Shown: positions 42,023-52,847, numbered from the stretch's first letter. The stretch: 64,000 bases of DNA from Bacillota bacterium (GCA_023441055.1 JAEZQY010000024.1:1-64000); one strand, 5' to 3'. Translations and numbers: made by a program. Notes: generated by a model from the letters alone, not told the origin.

Positions 42023-43759
42023 TCATATCTTGAGGAGCTTAGGCAGCCGAACCCGCACCAGCGTACCTCCACGACTGCCGCTTATAACCTGTAGTCCGAA
42101 TCGCTCTCCATACTTCAGCCGAATTCGCCATTGAATGTTGGCGATACCGATATTCTGCTTCCCGATGCCTGCTCTTTCAAGCTCTACCGGATCAACAAGC
42201 AGCTGTCGAATGCGTGCTAGTTCCTCGACTGGAATACCAGGCCCATTGTCGCGAATTTCGATGATGATGCAGTCATATTCAATTCTGCCCTCGACAATCA
42301 GGCTCCCATGCCCCACCAACTTCTCCAACCCATGATAAACCGCATTCTCAACCAACGGCTGCAGAATCATTTTGATCGTCACCATATCAAGCATATCGTG
42401 CGGGAGTTGAATGGACCACTCAAATCTGCCGGCAAAGCGAATATCTATAATCTTCATGTACTGCTCCACGATGTAAGCTTCATCCCTTATACTGATTTCA
42501 TCCTCGCCTTTGATCCCGTACTTGAATATTTCCGCCATCGAGACGGTCATCTCGGCTATTTCCGGCACGTCCCTGGCATACGCGATGCCGCCAATACTTT
42601 GCAGCGTATTGAATAAGAAATGCGGATTCACCTGGCTTTGCAGTGCGTAAAGCTCCGTCTGCTGCCTGCTGATTTCGATCTGATACACGCGTTTCTGAAC
42701 CGCCAGCTGATGATTGTTCATCATATCCAGTTTCTTTAACATCCGGTTGATATGAAGCGCGATGCCGCCAATTTCACTTTGATAAGGTGTGACAATCACT
42801 TTGCCGAATTCTTCGTCACCGATCTTTCCAATTTCATTCAGCAACTGGGAGACAGGCTTTGCGAAGCTCCGATGGAAAACCCATCCGAGCAGCGCCAGCA
42901 AGAGGATCATGATGAAGCCGATTACCATGGCGAAGCTTTTGAAGAAATCGTAATCCTTCACCACGTTCGAGGGTTTGATCACCCCGACCATGTTCCAGCC
43001 CGTGCTGCCGATCTTCTCATGGAAGGCGATTTCATCCCCCTCCGGGTACCGTGTTGCTAGGGCGACCGACGCATGCTCCGCATTCGATGCGACCACCTGA
43101 CCTTTGAAGTCCACAATCATCAGCTCAACCTGCTCAGATGGAGCCGCCTGACTAATGATGTTACGAAGCGCTTCCGGTTTCAGGAACACCACAATACTGC
43201 CCAGTTTTTCGCCCCGCCGTGCGTCCGCCGCCGCATAGATGACAGGCATAATGTAAGCAACGAAGTCGCGATTCTCGATGGCGTCGCCTTGCAGGTAAAG
43301 TAGACCGGTAGATTCGACATTCTGAATTAGGATTTGTTCGATTTGATCAAGCGCGGAATAAACTTGCGTGTCGTTATAGTAGTAAATTCGTTTCAGCTCG
43401 GGGTTCAGCAAGACGACATTCTCAATCTCTAAATTGATCTCGACTGCCGTCGTAATCATATCCTCGATATATTTTTTCGTTATGAAGATATCGAATGGGT
43501 CGGAAGAACCCATGAATGATTGCACATTGCTGCTGTACGCAAAATACAAGGCTGCCCTGCCCGCTTTATCAAGAATGAGGTTGGTCGTATTCACGACTTG
43601 TCCGATGCTGCTCTTCGTGAAGAGCTCGATTCGGCTTTTTGTCACATGTGTCACTTCAATATAGTAAATCGTCTGCACAATCAAGACTAGCAAAACCGAC
43701 ATTGCGATAATCAATCCGAACTGATAGCGGATCTTCAGATTGGTTAATTTCCGGATCAT
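42023..43759 (-). CDS. YesM-type sensor histidine kinase
   Basis: 578 residues. Membrane helices at ~13-33 and ~276-296 flank an extracellular sensor of ~240 residues. HAMP (~297-350), His_kinase domain with His380 in 'QSQVNPHFLFNTLQ', and HATPase with 'QPLVENAVYHGLEK' and 'DNGPGIP'. Senses the sugar or its binding protein and signals to the adjacent AraC-type regulator, whose stop overlaps this start by 4 bases (ATGA). Confidence 0.93.
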   Translation of the reverse strand: MIRKLTNLKIRYQFGLIIAMSVLLVLIVQTIYYIEVTHVTKSRIELFTKSSIGQVVNTTNLILDKAGRAALYFAYSSNVQSFMGSSDPFDIFITKKYIEDMITTAVEINLEIENVVLLNPELKRIYYYNDTQVYSALDQIEQILIQNVESTGLLYLQGDAIENRDFVAYIMPVIYAAADARRGEKLGSIVVFLKPEALRNIISQAAPSEQVELMIVDFKGQVVASNAEHASVALATRYPEGDEIAFHEKIGSTGWNMVGVIKPSNVVKDYDFFKSFAMVIGFIMILLLALLGWVFHRSFAKPVSQLLNEIGKIGDEEFGKVIVTPYQSEIGGIALHINRMLKKLDMMNNHQLAVQKRVYQIEISRQQTELYALQSQVNPHFLFNTLQSIGGIAYARDVPEIAEMTVSMAEIFKYGIKGEDEISIRDEAYIVEQYMKIIDIRFAGRFEWSIQLPHDMLDMVTIKMILQPLVENAVYHGLEKLVGHGSLIVEGRIEYDCIIIEIRDNGPGIPVEELARIRQLLVDPVELERAGIGKQNIGIANIQWRIRLKYGERFGLQVISGSRGGTLVRVRLPKLLKI

Positions 43760-44511
43760 CTGGTCAGCGCCTCTTTCCGGTATTCCGAAGGCGTCACCCC
43801 GTAGAACTTCTTGAACACTTTGTTAAAGTAAAAGTAGTCGGGATATCCGGCCTGTCTGCCGACCTCATCGATCGTCAGATGTTTATTGAGCAGAATCCGG
43901 CTCGCTTCCTTCATCCGCAGCTCGGTAAGATGTTCGGAAAACGTCTTACCGAGATGCTTGTTGAACAAATGACAGCAATAATTGGGATTCATATAAAATT
44001 GGCGCGCCAGCGCCTTCAGACGCAGTTTTTCATGCAGACGGGTTTCGATGTAGCTAAGCATATCCTCAAAGTGGATGTTCCGTTCCTCACGGCAGTCGAG
44101 TGTAATCTCTGTAGCTTGCTCTATCTGCGATTCACCACCTAGTCGGTCGGACAGCCGAACAAGAAGATCGTCAGCCTGCTGTGGATTGATCGGCTTCAGG
44201 CAATACTCGAAGGCGCCAAGCATGATCGCCTCCTGCGCGTAGGTGAATTCAGCAAACCCGCTGACGATCACGAATTCGCTTGCAATCCCGCACGCTTTGA
44301 ATGCCTTTATCAATTCAAGTCCAGTCATGCCGGGCATTCGAATATCGGTGAAGATAACATCGGGGCGAAGCGATTGTGCCGCTGATAGGGCCGAATGCGC
44401 GTCCTGCACCTCGGCAACAACCTGAAATCCCCGTTCCTCCCATCTGAACGTCCTCTTCAGATAAACGATCGTCCACGGCTCATCATCAATGAGCATCACT
44501 CTGTACGACAT
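43756..44511 (-). CDS. YesN-type response regulator with AraC output domain
   Basis: 251 residues. Receiver with 'LIDDEPW' and phospho-Asp56 ('IFTDIRMPG'), then an AraC DNA-binding domain (~150-250: 'LKALARQFYMNPNYCCHLFN', 'DEVGRQAGYPDYFYFNKVF'). Likely activates the flanking sugar importer. ATG at 44511 is preferred: GAGGGGGG lies 5-6 bases upstream. A GTG 5 codons earlier is inside that box. Confidence 0.93.
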   Translation of the reverse strand: MSYRVMLIDDEPWTIVYLKRTFRWEERGFQVVAEVQDAHSALSAAQSLRPDVIFTDIRMPGMTGLELIKAFKACGIASEFVIVSGFAEFTYAQEAIMLGAFEYCLKPINPQQADDLLVRLSDRLGGESQIEQATEITLDCREERNIHFEDMLSYIETRLHEKLRLKALARQFYMNPNYCCHLFNKHLGKTFSEHLTELRMKEASRILLNKHLTIDEVGRQAGYPDYFYFNKVFKKFYGVTPSEYRKEALTR

Positions 44512-44547
44512 CGAATCCCCCCTCACACTCTTTCTCCCTTGCTGAAA

Positions 44548-45441
44548 TTACCCTTTGACAGACCCGATCATGACACCTTTGACGAAAAACCGTTGCAGGA
44601 ACGGGTAGACGCATAGCAGTGGGAGCGAAGATACAATAACCACCCCATACTTGATGACCTCGGCAATGCGCTGCTGCTCGGCGAGCGCCTCAAGCTCCGC
44701 AGCATCGGTAGGCGGCTGAAGCGCCTGTCCTTGCACCAGAATTTCACGAAGAATGAGTTGCAGCGGATACAACTTCCGCTCGGTCACATAGATCAAAGCG
44801 TTAAAATAGGAATTCCAATGACCGACAGCATAAAACAAAGCAATGACAGCTACGATCGCTTTCGACAGCGGCAGCACGATCGAGATAAAGAACCGCAAGT
44901 TCCCGCATCCGTCCATGAAAGCCGCTTCGAGAAGTTCCTTCGATATCGTATGCTCAAAAAAAGTTTTGCAGATGATTATATTATACACCCAGACAGAACC
45001 TATGATAATAAGCACCCAAGGAGTATTCAATAGATGCAGTTCCTTTACAACGAGATAGGTAGGAATCAGCCCGCCATTAAAAAACATTGTGAACACCATA
45101 ATTTTCATAATTAAGCCTCGCCCCACCAAATCCTTACGTGATAACGCATACCCGGCCAGCGTCGTCACCGCCAATCCTAAGAGCGTGCCCAACACGGTAT
45201 AGATGATGGTATTCATATAACCTTTCCAAATCCGGTTGTCCTGAAATATATATTCATATGCCGAGAAACTTAACCCCGATGGCGCGAAGATGACTTTGGC
45301 AGAGACGATATCCTCGGGCGAACTAACCGAGGCTATCGCGATGAAATAAAGCGGATAGAACGTCATCAGTAAAGCCAGACAGGCAATAAGCGTAACCGCC
45401 GTGTCGAATGCGATGTCAGCGCGGTTCATTCTTGCAAGCAT
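44548..45441 (-). CDS. carbohydrate ABC permease (LplC/YtcP-like)
   Basis: 297 residues, six membrane segments. The EAA loop is 'ELLEAAFMDGCGNLRFFISIVLP' (ends ELLEAA and VLP), and the C-terminal 'QRFFVKGVMIGSVKG' is typical of LplC/YtcP partners. ATG at 45441 with GAGGGGG is chosen; a GTG at 45477 overlapping the other permease is the alternative. No ATPase gene is present in the cluster, as is common for this class, which shares an MsmX-type ATPase. Confidence 0.92.
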   Translation of the reverse strand: MLARMNRADIAFDTAVTLIACLALLMTFYPLYFIAIASVSSPEDIVSAKVIFAPSGLSFSAYEYIFQDNRIWKGYMNTIIYTVLGTLLGLAVTTLAGYALSRKDLVGRGLIMKIMVFTMFFNGGLIPTYLVVKELHLLNTPWVLIIIGSVWVYNIIICKTFFEHTISKELLEAAFMDGCGNLRFFISIVLPLSKAIVAVIALFYAVGHWNSYFNALIYVTERKLYPLQLILREILVQGQALQPPTDAAELEALAEQQRIAEVIKYGVVIVSSLPLLCVYPFLQRFFVKGVMIGSVKG

Positions 45442-45470
45442 TTCTGTTCCCCCTCTAGGTTTCGTGAGTT

Positions 45471-46373
45471 CTACCATAGCCCGCTGTTTGTCGTTCTATT
45501 GGCCAGCTTGTTCACGGCAATCAGAACAATAAAGTTGATCGCATTGTTAAAAAGTCCGATCGCCGATGCATAGCTGAACTGTGCTCCTTGAATGCCAATT
45601 TTGTACACATAAGTACTGATGACCTCCGATGTGGATAGATTGGGGGATGTCTGCATCAGATATATTTTCTCAAATCCGACATTCATAATATGTCCCGAGT
45701 TCAAGACCAGCAAAATAATGACGGTAGGCAGAATCGATGGCAGATCCACATGTCGGATACGCTGAAGCTTGCCCGCTCCATCGATAATAGCCGCTTCATG
45801 CAACTCTGGGCTAACACTGGCTAAAGCGGCGATATAAATAATTGACGCCCAGCCGGCAGACTGCCAGACACCGGACCATACGAACAGATGCCGGAACATA
45901 CCCGGGTCCCCCAGAAAATCGATCTCCCTGCCGCCTAGTGCGCGAATAAAAATATTGACAATTCCATTTGATGGCGACAAGAAAACGAATAAAATACCGA
46001 CCAATACAACGACAGAGATAAAGTGCGGCGCATAAGTAACCGTCTGCGTCACCTTCTTAAGCAGCGGAAATCGCGTGTAGTTGAGCACCAATGCCAGCAT
46101 GATCGGGAACGGAAAAGCGACGATCAAATCGTACAGGCTCAATATCAATGTATTCTCAAGCAGCATCCCGAAGGAATAAGAGCTGAAGAACTTCTCAAAG
46201 TGCTTGAGCCCCACCCATGCACTGCCCCAAATGCCATTTGCCGGCACAAAGTCTCGAAACGCGATCTGCAACCCATAGAGCGGCGCATATTGGAAGACGG
46301 CCAGATAAAGCAACGCAGGGACCAAAAACAAATACAACGTTCTATTCTTAATAACTTGTTTCAATTGATGCAT
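45471..46373 (-). CDS. carbohydrate ABC permease (LplB-like)
   Basis: 300 residues, six membrane segments. 'YLFLVPALLYLAVFQYAPLYG' start region, EAA loop 'ELHEAAIIDGAGKLQRIRHV', and 'TYVYKIGIQGAQFSYASAIGL' are LplB hallmarks. The first gene of permease-permease-YesN-YesM-binding protein. Start uncertain: ATG at 46373 abuts GGGAGG; TTG at 46364 has better spacing. A cre-like site lies ~8 bases upstream of the ATG. Confidence 0.9.
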   Translation of the reverse strand: MHQLKQVIKNRTLYLFLVPALLYLAVFQYAPLYGLQIAFRDFVPANGIWGSAWVGLKHFEKFFSSYSFGMLLENTLILSLYDLIVAFPFPIMLALVLNYTRFPLLKKVTQTVTYAPHFISVVVLVGILFVFLSPSNGIVNIFIRALGGREIDFLGDPGMFRHLFVWSGVWQSAGWASIIYIAALASVSPELHEAAIIDGAGKLQRIRHVDLPSILPTVIILLVLNSGHIMNVGFEKIYLMQTSPNLSTSEVISTYVYKIGIQGAQFSYASAIGLFNNAINFIVLIAVNKLANRTTNSGLW

Positions 46374-46380
46374 CCTCCCA

Positions 46381-46394
46381 CGTAAGCGATTCCA
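46381..46394 (-). promoter_or_regulatory. possible cre site before the permease operon
   Basis: TGGAATCGCTTACG (minus strand) fits the cre core with about two deviations from consensus and lies immediately before the first permease. Weaker than the site at 41936. Confidence 0.45.
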
Positions 46395-46522
46395 TTCATC
46401 CACATTATAGAAGGACATCACGAACGCTAGTATGGAGTTAATTCAGCGGTTTTGGTAATAAACTCAGATGCGGAAGAGGCGTTCATAATAAATAAGCCCA
46501 CTTCATTTAGTAGCTTCCGCAC

Positions 46523-46612
46523 TTATTTCAACTGTTTTTCTGCTAAATCCCCAATGATAGGCAGCTTGAACCATTTTCCCTAATAAACCTTCACCATGAG
46601 GAAAATCCACAA
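46523..46612 (-). pseudogene. 3' remnant of a DUF4870 gene
   Basis: Minus-strand frame gives 'LWIFLMVKVY', a stop, then 'GKWFKLPIIGDLAEKQLK' and stop, nearly identical to the end of the intact DUF4870 protein at 52873-53262 (LWIVLMVKAYQGKWFK...). A Gln codon became TAG. Only the last ~30 codons remain. Confidence 0.88.
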
Positions 46613-46671
46613 CACCATACGGAAGTGTGACATATGTCCTGTAGCACCTAGGCATTTAGGTTGATAAGCCT

Positions 46672-46708
46672 AAAAAGCATCTCCAGCACAACGCTGGAGA
46701 TGCTTTTT
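46672..46708. terminator. bidirectional terminator
   Basis: Perfect 16-bp stem AAAAAGCATCTCCAGC / GCTGGAGATGCTTTTT with a 5-base loop, 27 bases past the natural end of the SLH pseudogene. The rest of 46374-46734 holds the DUF4870 remnant and nothing else recognised. Confidence 0.9.
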
Positions 46709-46734
46709 TATAGACGATCTATGAATGCGGTGCT

Positions 46735-49223
46735 TCAAATTTTCAATGCATACAGCAGCTTATAAATGATAACGGCCGACTCCGCTCTTGATGCCTGGGC
46801 ATGAGGCCGGAAGAATCCGTCAAGGGTATCCGCTAATGATACCGGAAGCTGATGCGGATTGGACAGCTGTCTGTGCCCAGCCCGGAATATTCTGTTGGTC
46901 AGAGAATACGGCAGATGACATCGATGCTAAACCTGCAGCATTGGCAATCATAACGGCCATCTCTGCGCGAGTAATCGTCTGATTGGGCCTAAACCATCTT
47001 GCTCCGTTCTTCTCATAACCTTGAATGAACCCTGCTTGTTCGGCAGCAGACACGTATGATCGGGCCCAGCTGGAGATCAGTGCGCCATCAGCGAATCCTG
47101 TCAACATACCCTCCGATTTCATTCCTAACGCTTCCACGATCATCTTGGCAAATTGCGCCCGTGTTACGGATTCATTAGGCGCGAACGTGCCATCTCCCTG
47201 CCCGTCAATAACGCCCATGCCAGCTAAGCGATCAACATAGGCTCTAGCCCAATGTCCCTCTGCAAGATCACTAAATGGTATAGGCTGCATAGACGTCACT
47301 GCAAATAACGTGAAGTGATCGATTTCTATTACAATTTTACCATCCTCGTTAACCTCACCACCGACATAAATCCACCGTTCTTGCTTCTCATTGTAATATT
47401 TCATAACCGGACGCTCGCCTGCAGCCAAGCCTATGGCATCATAATCGAATAGCATAACGATCGGCACATGAAAGGTCGAACCCGCACTGCTCTTAATATC
47501 TAATACCTCGCTTAGCCTGTTGAGTGCTCCGATATGCGGAACATCATCCTCTCCAACAACGGAGATACTCACCGTTCCATCAGCTGGTAAATGCCCCGGA
47601 GGGAATGCGGATCTCAACGAGTCCGTCCAGCTTAACGGTCCCTCCTTCAGCAGACGATATCATGAATTCAACATAACCCTTGCTTTCTGGACTAGGTAAA
47701 GCTTGACGTTCCACCAGTACAGGAATGGTCGCACTGTACACACTGTGAGTCACCGTTATTTCACTGACCCCTGCTGCCACTGCTTGCACTAAGCCATCGG
47801 AGGTTACAGTCGCCACATCGGCGTTACTCGTCGCATAAGCAGTTCCGGCTGCCGGAGATGTAATATCTTGCAGGAATCCGCCTGTCCCTATTTTATAAAC
47901 CTTGATGAATTCACTTATTTTGCCGCCTAATTTTAATTGGATCTGGCTTGGTACTACAGTAATCTCATTCGTTGTAGATACATCAACCAGCTCTATCGTA
48001 GCTGCTTCTAGACTCCTACTTGTCCACTGCGTGGAGTAGATCCCTATTTTCACAGCACCTTCGGGTATCGGAGTATGCATGGGAATCCAGTATAGGACTT
48101 CATTCGATTGCGAGAGATCAAGCAGATCACTGTCAATGAAAACCTTAGCGATGCTGCCTACAACTTCATTCGATTCATCCATAAAATAAAGCTCATTCGA
48201 CTCTATTGCATCGAACCTCGAAGAACTCCACACCACCTTGCCTCCAATTTCATTCGCATCCAGATCCATATCAGTGAATGATAGGGAGTCCGGGGCTGGA
48301 ATAGAAGAACTCGGTGCAGCTAGCGGGACCTTCGCTGTAACCTCCGGTTTATCTGTGATAAATGCAGGAATAAAGGAAGGTGCAACATCACCCACGTCAC
48401 TTTGAAGTCCAATCTTGTAGCCACTATAATAACCAAATGGGTTCGTTGTCATCGTAAATGGTAAGTGATAGTCATACTGCGTTAACCCCGCTGTTGGAAT
48501 GGCTGCGATAATGTACGGATCGTAAGGATCATTGTTCATAATGACATAGTTAGCGAACAACGATTCATCCTTCACCCCATCCCAGTGGATCACCCCTTGT
48601 ACCCGATTCGCTGATGGGTCTGTATCCTCCATATAAGCATTCCGAGGCAAGGACAAGGGGGCATCCCACACACGGATAACTGCCGGTGTCCTCACTTCAG
48701 ATACGCCATCCCACATATACATCCGAATATACTTAGCACCATCAGGAACTGGGATATCGGCTATCGATCTCGTGTAATTTCCGTACACACCCGTACCTGC
48801 GCTCTCACTCAAGACCGGTAAGCCCACAGTATGACGTGACGAATCTTCGAAGTACAATCGATATTCCATAATCGTAGATTCACCAGCAAGCGGCTCTGAC
48901 CATTGAATCCCCCCGCCAATTGTACCCAGCTTATCATCTTGATCGATGAATGCCAGTTTGGTCGGTAGATGGGATGGGAGCAGCTCTAACGTAATGTCCA
49001 AGTTCGTATGCTCTCGCAAGAACACCGTTTGGTATACGTCATTATAATCTGTGCCATCCCCTAAGCGATCTCCCGGGATATAAAGCTGATAGGCGCCAGC
49101 GTATAGCTGCGTAAAGTCGGGCGAATGTAGCGTTGTGCTGTCTGCATACCACGATTCTAGCCTTCTGGATATGAGTATGTGTGTTTTATTTGCCGCTTAC
49201 TCTTCCCAAGTTGTCGTCGCCAT
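46735..49223 (-). pseudogene. decayed S-layer-homology surface protein
   Basis: The minus-strand frame runs from an ATG at 49223, hits TAA at 49199-49197, then is open to ~47580 (Ig-like strands, a Big2-type repeat 'YATSNADVATVTSDGLVQAV'). It then needs a 1-base correction near 47581 to continue ('TSDGTVSISVV'), reads three SLH repeats ('FSDLAEGHWARAYVDRLAGM', 'WARSYVSAAEQAGFIQGY', 'WAQTAVQSASASGIISGYP') and needs another near 46818 to reach 'DGFFRPHAQASRAESAVIIY' and stop. No signal peptide remains. Confidence 0.85.
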
Positions 49224-49237
49224 TTGAATGGTCTTCT

Positions 49238-52200
49238 TTATTTAGGAATCTTCTTCAGTATATCCTCTAACCCTTCAATTCCCTCTAAACCCTCCATATC
49301 ACTCAAGCGATCTAGCTCACTCTTATCCATGAATTCTTGAAATTCTCTGCGATCGTCAGGATCCATCTGATTGATGTAGTCCTCTGAATGAAGCATGTCT
49401 TGCAGGCCCATTCCTTCAGATGAAGCAAACGGAATTTCCGACTCCGCCAACCCGCATACATCCCAATATACGGACCCTCGGCCAATGAAGGGCAAATCAA
49501 CGCCTAGAGCAGCAAGCGGATTCACGGTCGGATTTTTGTGACGCACGGTATAATGCCCTTGAAAACTACCGCTGATCGATCCAATGATATGAACCGCGCT
49601 CATATTCGCTTCTAGCGAAAGATCCTCCCTATATTCTACTGCTGCTGCCTCTACCCGCCCTTGTATCGTGCCGCTAATCCACACATGATGATGATCGGAT
49701 CCTAGTTGTGTAAACTCATCAATCGTGACCGTTGCCAACAGTTCATCGGACATCGGCTCCAACTCGCCATCTTCAGGAATGAGATTAGGCGGCGGCACGA
49801 CATAAAAACCTTCAGGATGATGAGGGCTCGGCACACCGGTTATCGTTCCATTTTTGAAGAGAATCGATCGATTGGACATCTCGTTGCCGACATTAATAAT
49901 CTTTACGGGGTAAGTGCCTTGTTCATCAGGTAAAGGTCCATTACCCTCAAACTCGATTTGCAAGTTTTCCCCATTCAACAGGTTCGTAAAGAGCATTTTT
50001 GTTAACCGTCCTTCGCCATCTTCTCCGGCACGTTCAATCTGGGAAATGTTCGAGCTTTGCTTTTCATTAAAGGCGCTGATTTCCCATTCCGCCCAGCAGT
50101 CGCAATCCCCTACTCGAACCATGGCGCTCCTCTGCAAAGCAGGTTCAACAACACTTGTTGCCGTAATGGTAACGATGGCTGCTTGATCTGGGGCAGTAAA
50201 CAAACCATTGTTATCGATTGTTCCCGCGCTAGCTTTCCAGGTTACGCGCTGATCTTCTAAATTATGAATGATTGCCTGAAATGCTTGCTGCTCTTCCGGC
50301 TTTACACAACATTCCGGGGGTGTAATCTCAATGCTTTTCCTCGTGCTGCGCAGCAGCGCATGCCCTTCACGGCGCGGCGCATCCGGAAGCGCCCTTAACC
50401 CCGAACTGGATGTACTGATTGCTGTAATTGTTACGGGGAAGTCCGCCTCATCACGGGATGTTGCTATCGAGAGCACCGACTTCCCGCCCGGTTCGGTTGT
50501 TACGCTTTTTTGATGGGCTCCTGTCGGATGCACTTCCCATATGACGCCTTTATCATTCGCATTCAGAACAGCAGCCTCGAACTGGACTGTCGCACCAGGT
50601 TCAATCGTTAAATCACTAGGAGACACCGTCACTTCAATCGGCAACACTTGAATCGTTGTATCTTTAGAGAAGAACATGCCATTAGGATTAAATGCACGGC
50701 GGCCAAATCTATCCCCTCGAGGCGATACTTCCAGCACAGTCTCTCCCGTGGCGCGTGCGCGGTACGTATGGCGATCCACTAGATAGACTGGCGCTTCAGC
50801 TTCCGGAAGCATACGCACATCGCTCCAGTTTTCATCCGTAATATCCGTAGGTCCGAACTCACATGGAGGGAACTCGAACACGCCCGTTCGATCCGTTTCT
50901 TTGCCATACAGTTGATCGGTCAGATGCGTATTCCGCTGCTGTCTAGCGAAGTCGCCTACCGCTTTCAGACCCTCATCTACCTTGAGATTATAACGATCTG
51001 TTACTCCTTTACCGACCCTATCTCCTAATTTACCTAATAAATAGCCAAAAGCAGCCTTGTCCGCACTCCAACCTCTGCTTTTTGCAACAACTAGCGCTTT
51101 GTCCCATTCTCCAGCTAATTGTTCATCATCTTCCAGGAATGATTCAGGGATTACATCTACCTTCAAATCTACAAATTCACTTGGCAGTAACCCCTCCAAC
51201 ATTTCATACCGTAATTTTATCATATCAATGGCTGTGCCCATTGCATTGGCCACCTTGCCAGCTATAGGAGCGCCGCCTGCTGTGGCCAGTACGCCAGCAG
51301 CATTCCATAGCAGTGCCGAAGCATCCAGCAGTTCTGTGCCGTCGCCGAATATTTCATTTTTAACTTGCATATTCATTAGCTTATCAAGCATAGCTGCGCT
51401 AGGACGATGCAATGGCGTACCGCACGTCAATGGAATCCCGCCGGCATTGCTGACACTGCTGATGGTGACGAGCCCTCTTGTCTTTAACGGTTTGTAAGCG
51501 ATCGGTTCATCGATCGTAAGTGGCTCCATCGTATTCATACTTGCGATATATTCCTCCATCGCATGCAGAATTCCGCTATGTTCTACCATCCCATCAATCA
51601 ATTTCCACTGTTCCTTGGATAATTCGCCAAGCAATGGCGAATTATTGTCAGCCATTCGCATGATCGAATTCGGATTCTTGCTCCCTTGCACGTAGTCATC
51701 AACTACATAGTGAGCCATGGCGAATGGGTTGTTCTCCAGCAACTGCGCTTGCGACGCTTGATTCACATTGATGTCGAATACACGCGCTTGCGCTTCTCCC
51801 AGATTAACAAGCAGGTCAGCAAGCTTGTTGAATGCGCCGGGAGAATCAGGCAATGCTTGAATCGTAAATGTTGCAGCATCACAATAGTTATCCCGCTCGT
51901 CAATGAGCGTCATATTCACTTCCCCGCCGCTGCTAAGCAGAGTGGGATGAATCGGCATATGAAAGCTCGCGCCAACCCCATTCTTATCACGCTCCACAGG
52001 AACTAGCAAGCTGTTGTCATCACTCATCACGACAAGCGATAACAACGCTCCAAAATCAGCAGGAACAATGTTGAGCCAGATTACATCCATCGGCTTCCCT
52101 GACGTCGCTGAATACTGAATATCAGTACAAGCAACATGGATGCCTTCAACTTGTTTTATTTCTTTTTTTTGACACGCAGTGAAGGCGACAAGCATGACCA

Positions 52201-52249
52201 GACATACGGCAAATCCAACCATGTATTTTTGATATCGATAATTAGGCAT
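49238..52249 (-). CDS. large Ig-like-domain lipoprotein
   Basis: 1003 residues. Signal peptide with a probable lipid Cys (LVAFTACQK). Residues ~100-450 are mainly helical ('EQWKLIDGMVEHSGILHAMEE'), ~540-640 and ~660-720 are Ig-like/Big2 repeats ('DLTIEPGATVQFEAAVLNANDK', 'CVKPEEQQAFQA', 'WKASAGTIDNNGLFTAP'). The end is acidic and helical ('MEGLEGIEGLEDILKK'). Role unknown, probably envelope. ATG at 52249 with GGAAGGA; last gene of a four-gene operon. Confidence 0.8.
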   Translation of the reverse strand: MPNYRYQKYMVGFAVCLVMLVAFTACQKKEIKQVEGIHVACTDIQYSATSGKPMDVIWLNIVPADFGALLSLVVMSDDNSLLVPVERDKNGVGASFHMPIHPTLLSSGGEVNMTLIDERDNYCDAATFTIQALPDSPGAFNKLADLLVNLGEAQARVFDINVNQASQAQLLENNPFAMAHYVVDDYVQGSKNPNSIMRMADNNSPLLGELSKEQWKLIDGMVEHSGILHAMEEYIASMNTMEPLTIDEPIAYKPLKTRGLVTISSVSNAGGIPLTCGTPLHRPSAAMLDKLMNMQVKNEIFGDGTELLDASALLWNAAGVLATAGGAPIAGKVANAMGTAIDMIKLRYEMLEGLLPSEFVDLKVDVIPESFLEDDEQLAGEWDKALVVAKSRGWSADKAAFGYLLGKLGDRVGKGVTDRYNLKVDEGLKAVGDFARQQRNTHLTDQLYGKETDRTGVFEFPPCEFGPTDITDENWSDVRMLPEAEAPVYLVDRHTYRARATGETVLEVSPRGDRFGRRAFNPNGMFFSKDTTIQVLPIEVTVSPSDLTIEPGATVQFEAAVLNANDKGVIWEVHPTGAHQKSVTTEPGGKSVLSIATSRDEADFPVTITAISTSSSGLRALPDAPRREGHALLRSTRKSIEITPPECCVKPEEQQAFQAIIHNLEDQRVTWKASAGTIDNNGLFTAPDQAAIVTITATSVVEPALQRSAMVRVGDCDCWAEWEISAFNEKQSSNISQIERAGEDGEGRLTKMLFTNLLNGENLQIEFEGNGPLPDEQGTYPVKIINVGNEMSNRSILFKNGTITGVPSPHHPEGFYVVPPPNLIPEDGELEPMSDELLATVTIDEFTQLGSDHHHVWISGTIQGRVEAAAVEYREDLSLEANMSAVHIIGSISGSFQGHYTVRHKNPTVNPLAALGVDLPFIGRGSVYWDVCGLAESEIPFASSEGMGLQDMLHSEDYINQMDPDDRREFQEFMDKSELDRLSDMEGLEGIEGLEDILKKIPK

Positions 52250-52262
52250 GATCCGTTCCTTC

Positions 52263-52847
52263 CTATTCAATATCCGTAAAATACAATAAATTAACCGCAA
52301 CTGTACCGTCGTCATACTTTCCTGTTGCTGATTTCATCACACCAATGGACAACGTCTTTCCATCCGATTTCGCCATTATATTTTCCATAACCGTATCCGC
52401 TTTGGCTTTACCTTCACTGCCGTCAATAATCGTTGAATAGTTCGCTTGCTCGACATATTCCCGGTACTTATTGTAAATATCAATTACTTTTCCCTTTGCA
52501 TCATAGCTTACGACAACCTGGCTTCCTTCGCCCATATCATTTTTGATAACGGTTAGCTCTGCATCTGCAGGAATCGGGAGATCCTGCGGTAAACCCTCAG
52601 GCAGTGTTTGCTCCTTTGACACCTTCTGCTCAAACTTCTGACCGCTTTCATCTGTACCCGACAGCGTCATCTCTCCGTCATCATTCACAGAAATATCTAT
52701 AGATCCTTGTTGACCCTCACTCGAATTGATCGTGAATCCATCCTTTTTCATCTCGATCGACGCGCCGTCCCCTAAAGGGATAGAACCGCATCCGGCAACA
52801 ACAAGTACGACTATACTTAAAAGACATGCGATTATCCATCTCTTCAT
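52263..52847 (-). CDS. small lipoprotein
   Basis: 194 residues. Lipoprotein signal 'LLSIVVLVVAGC', then beta-rich repeats ('GFTINSSEGQQGSIDISVNDDGE') and a C-terminal domain ('VIDIYNKYREYVEQANYS', 'KTLSIGVMKSATGKYDDG') resembling the end of the other lipoprotein in this operon. Function unknown. TTGGAGGAG lies 7-8 bases before the ATG at 52847. Confidence 0.78.
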   Translation of the reverse strand: MKRWIIACLLSIVVLVVAGCGSIPLGDGASIEMKKDGFTINSSEGQQGSIDISVNDDGEMTLSGTDESGQKFEQKVSKEQTLPEGLPQDLPIPADAELTVIKNDMGEGSQVVVSYDAKGKVIDIYNKYREYVEQANYSTIIDGSEGKAKADTVMENIMAKSDGKTLSIGVMKSATGKYDDGTVAVNLLYFTDIE

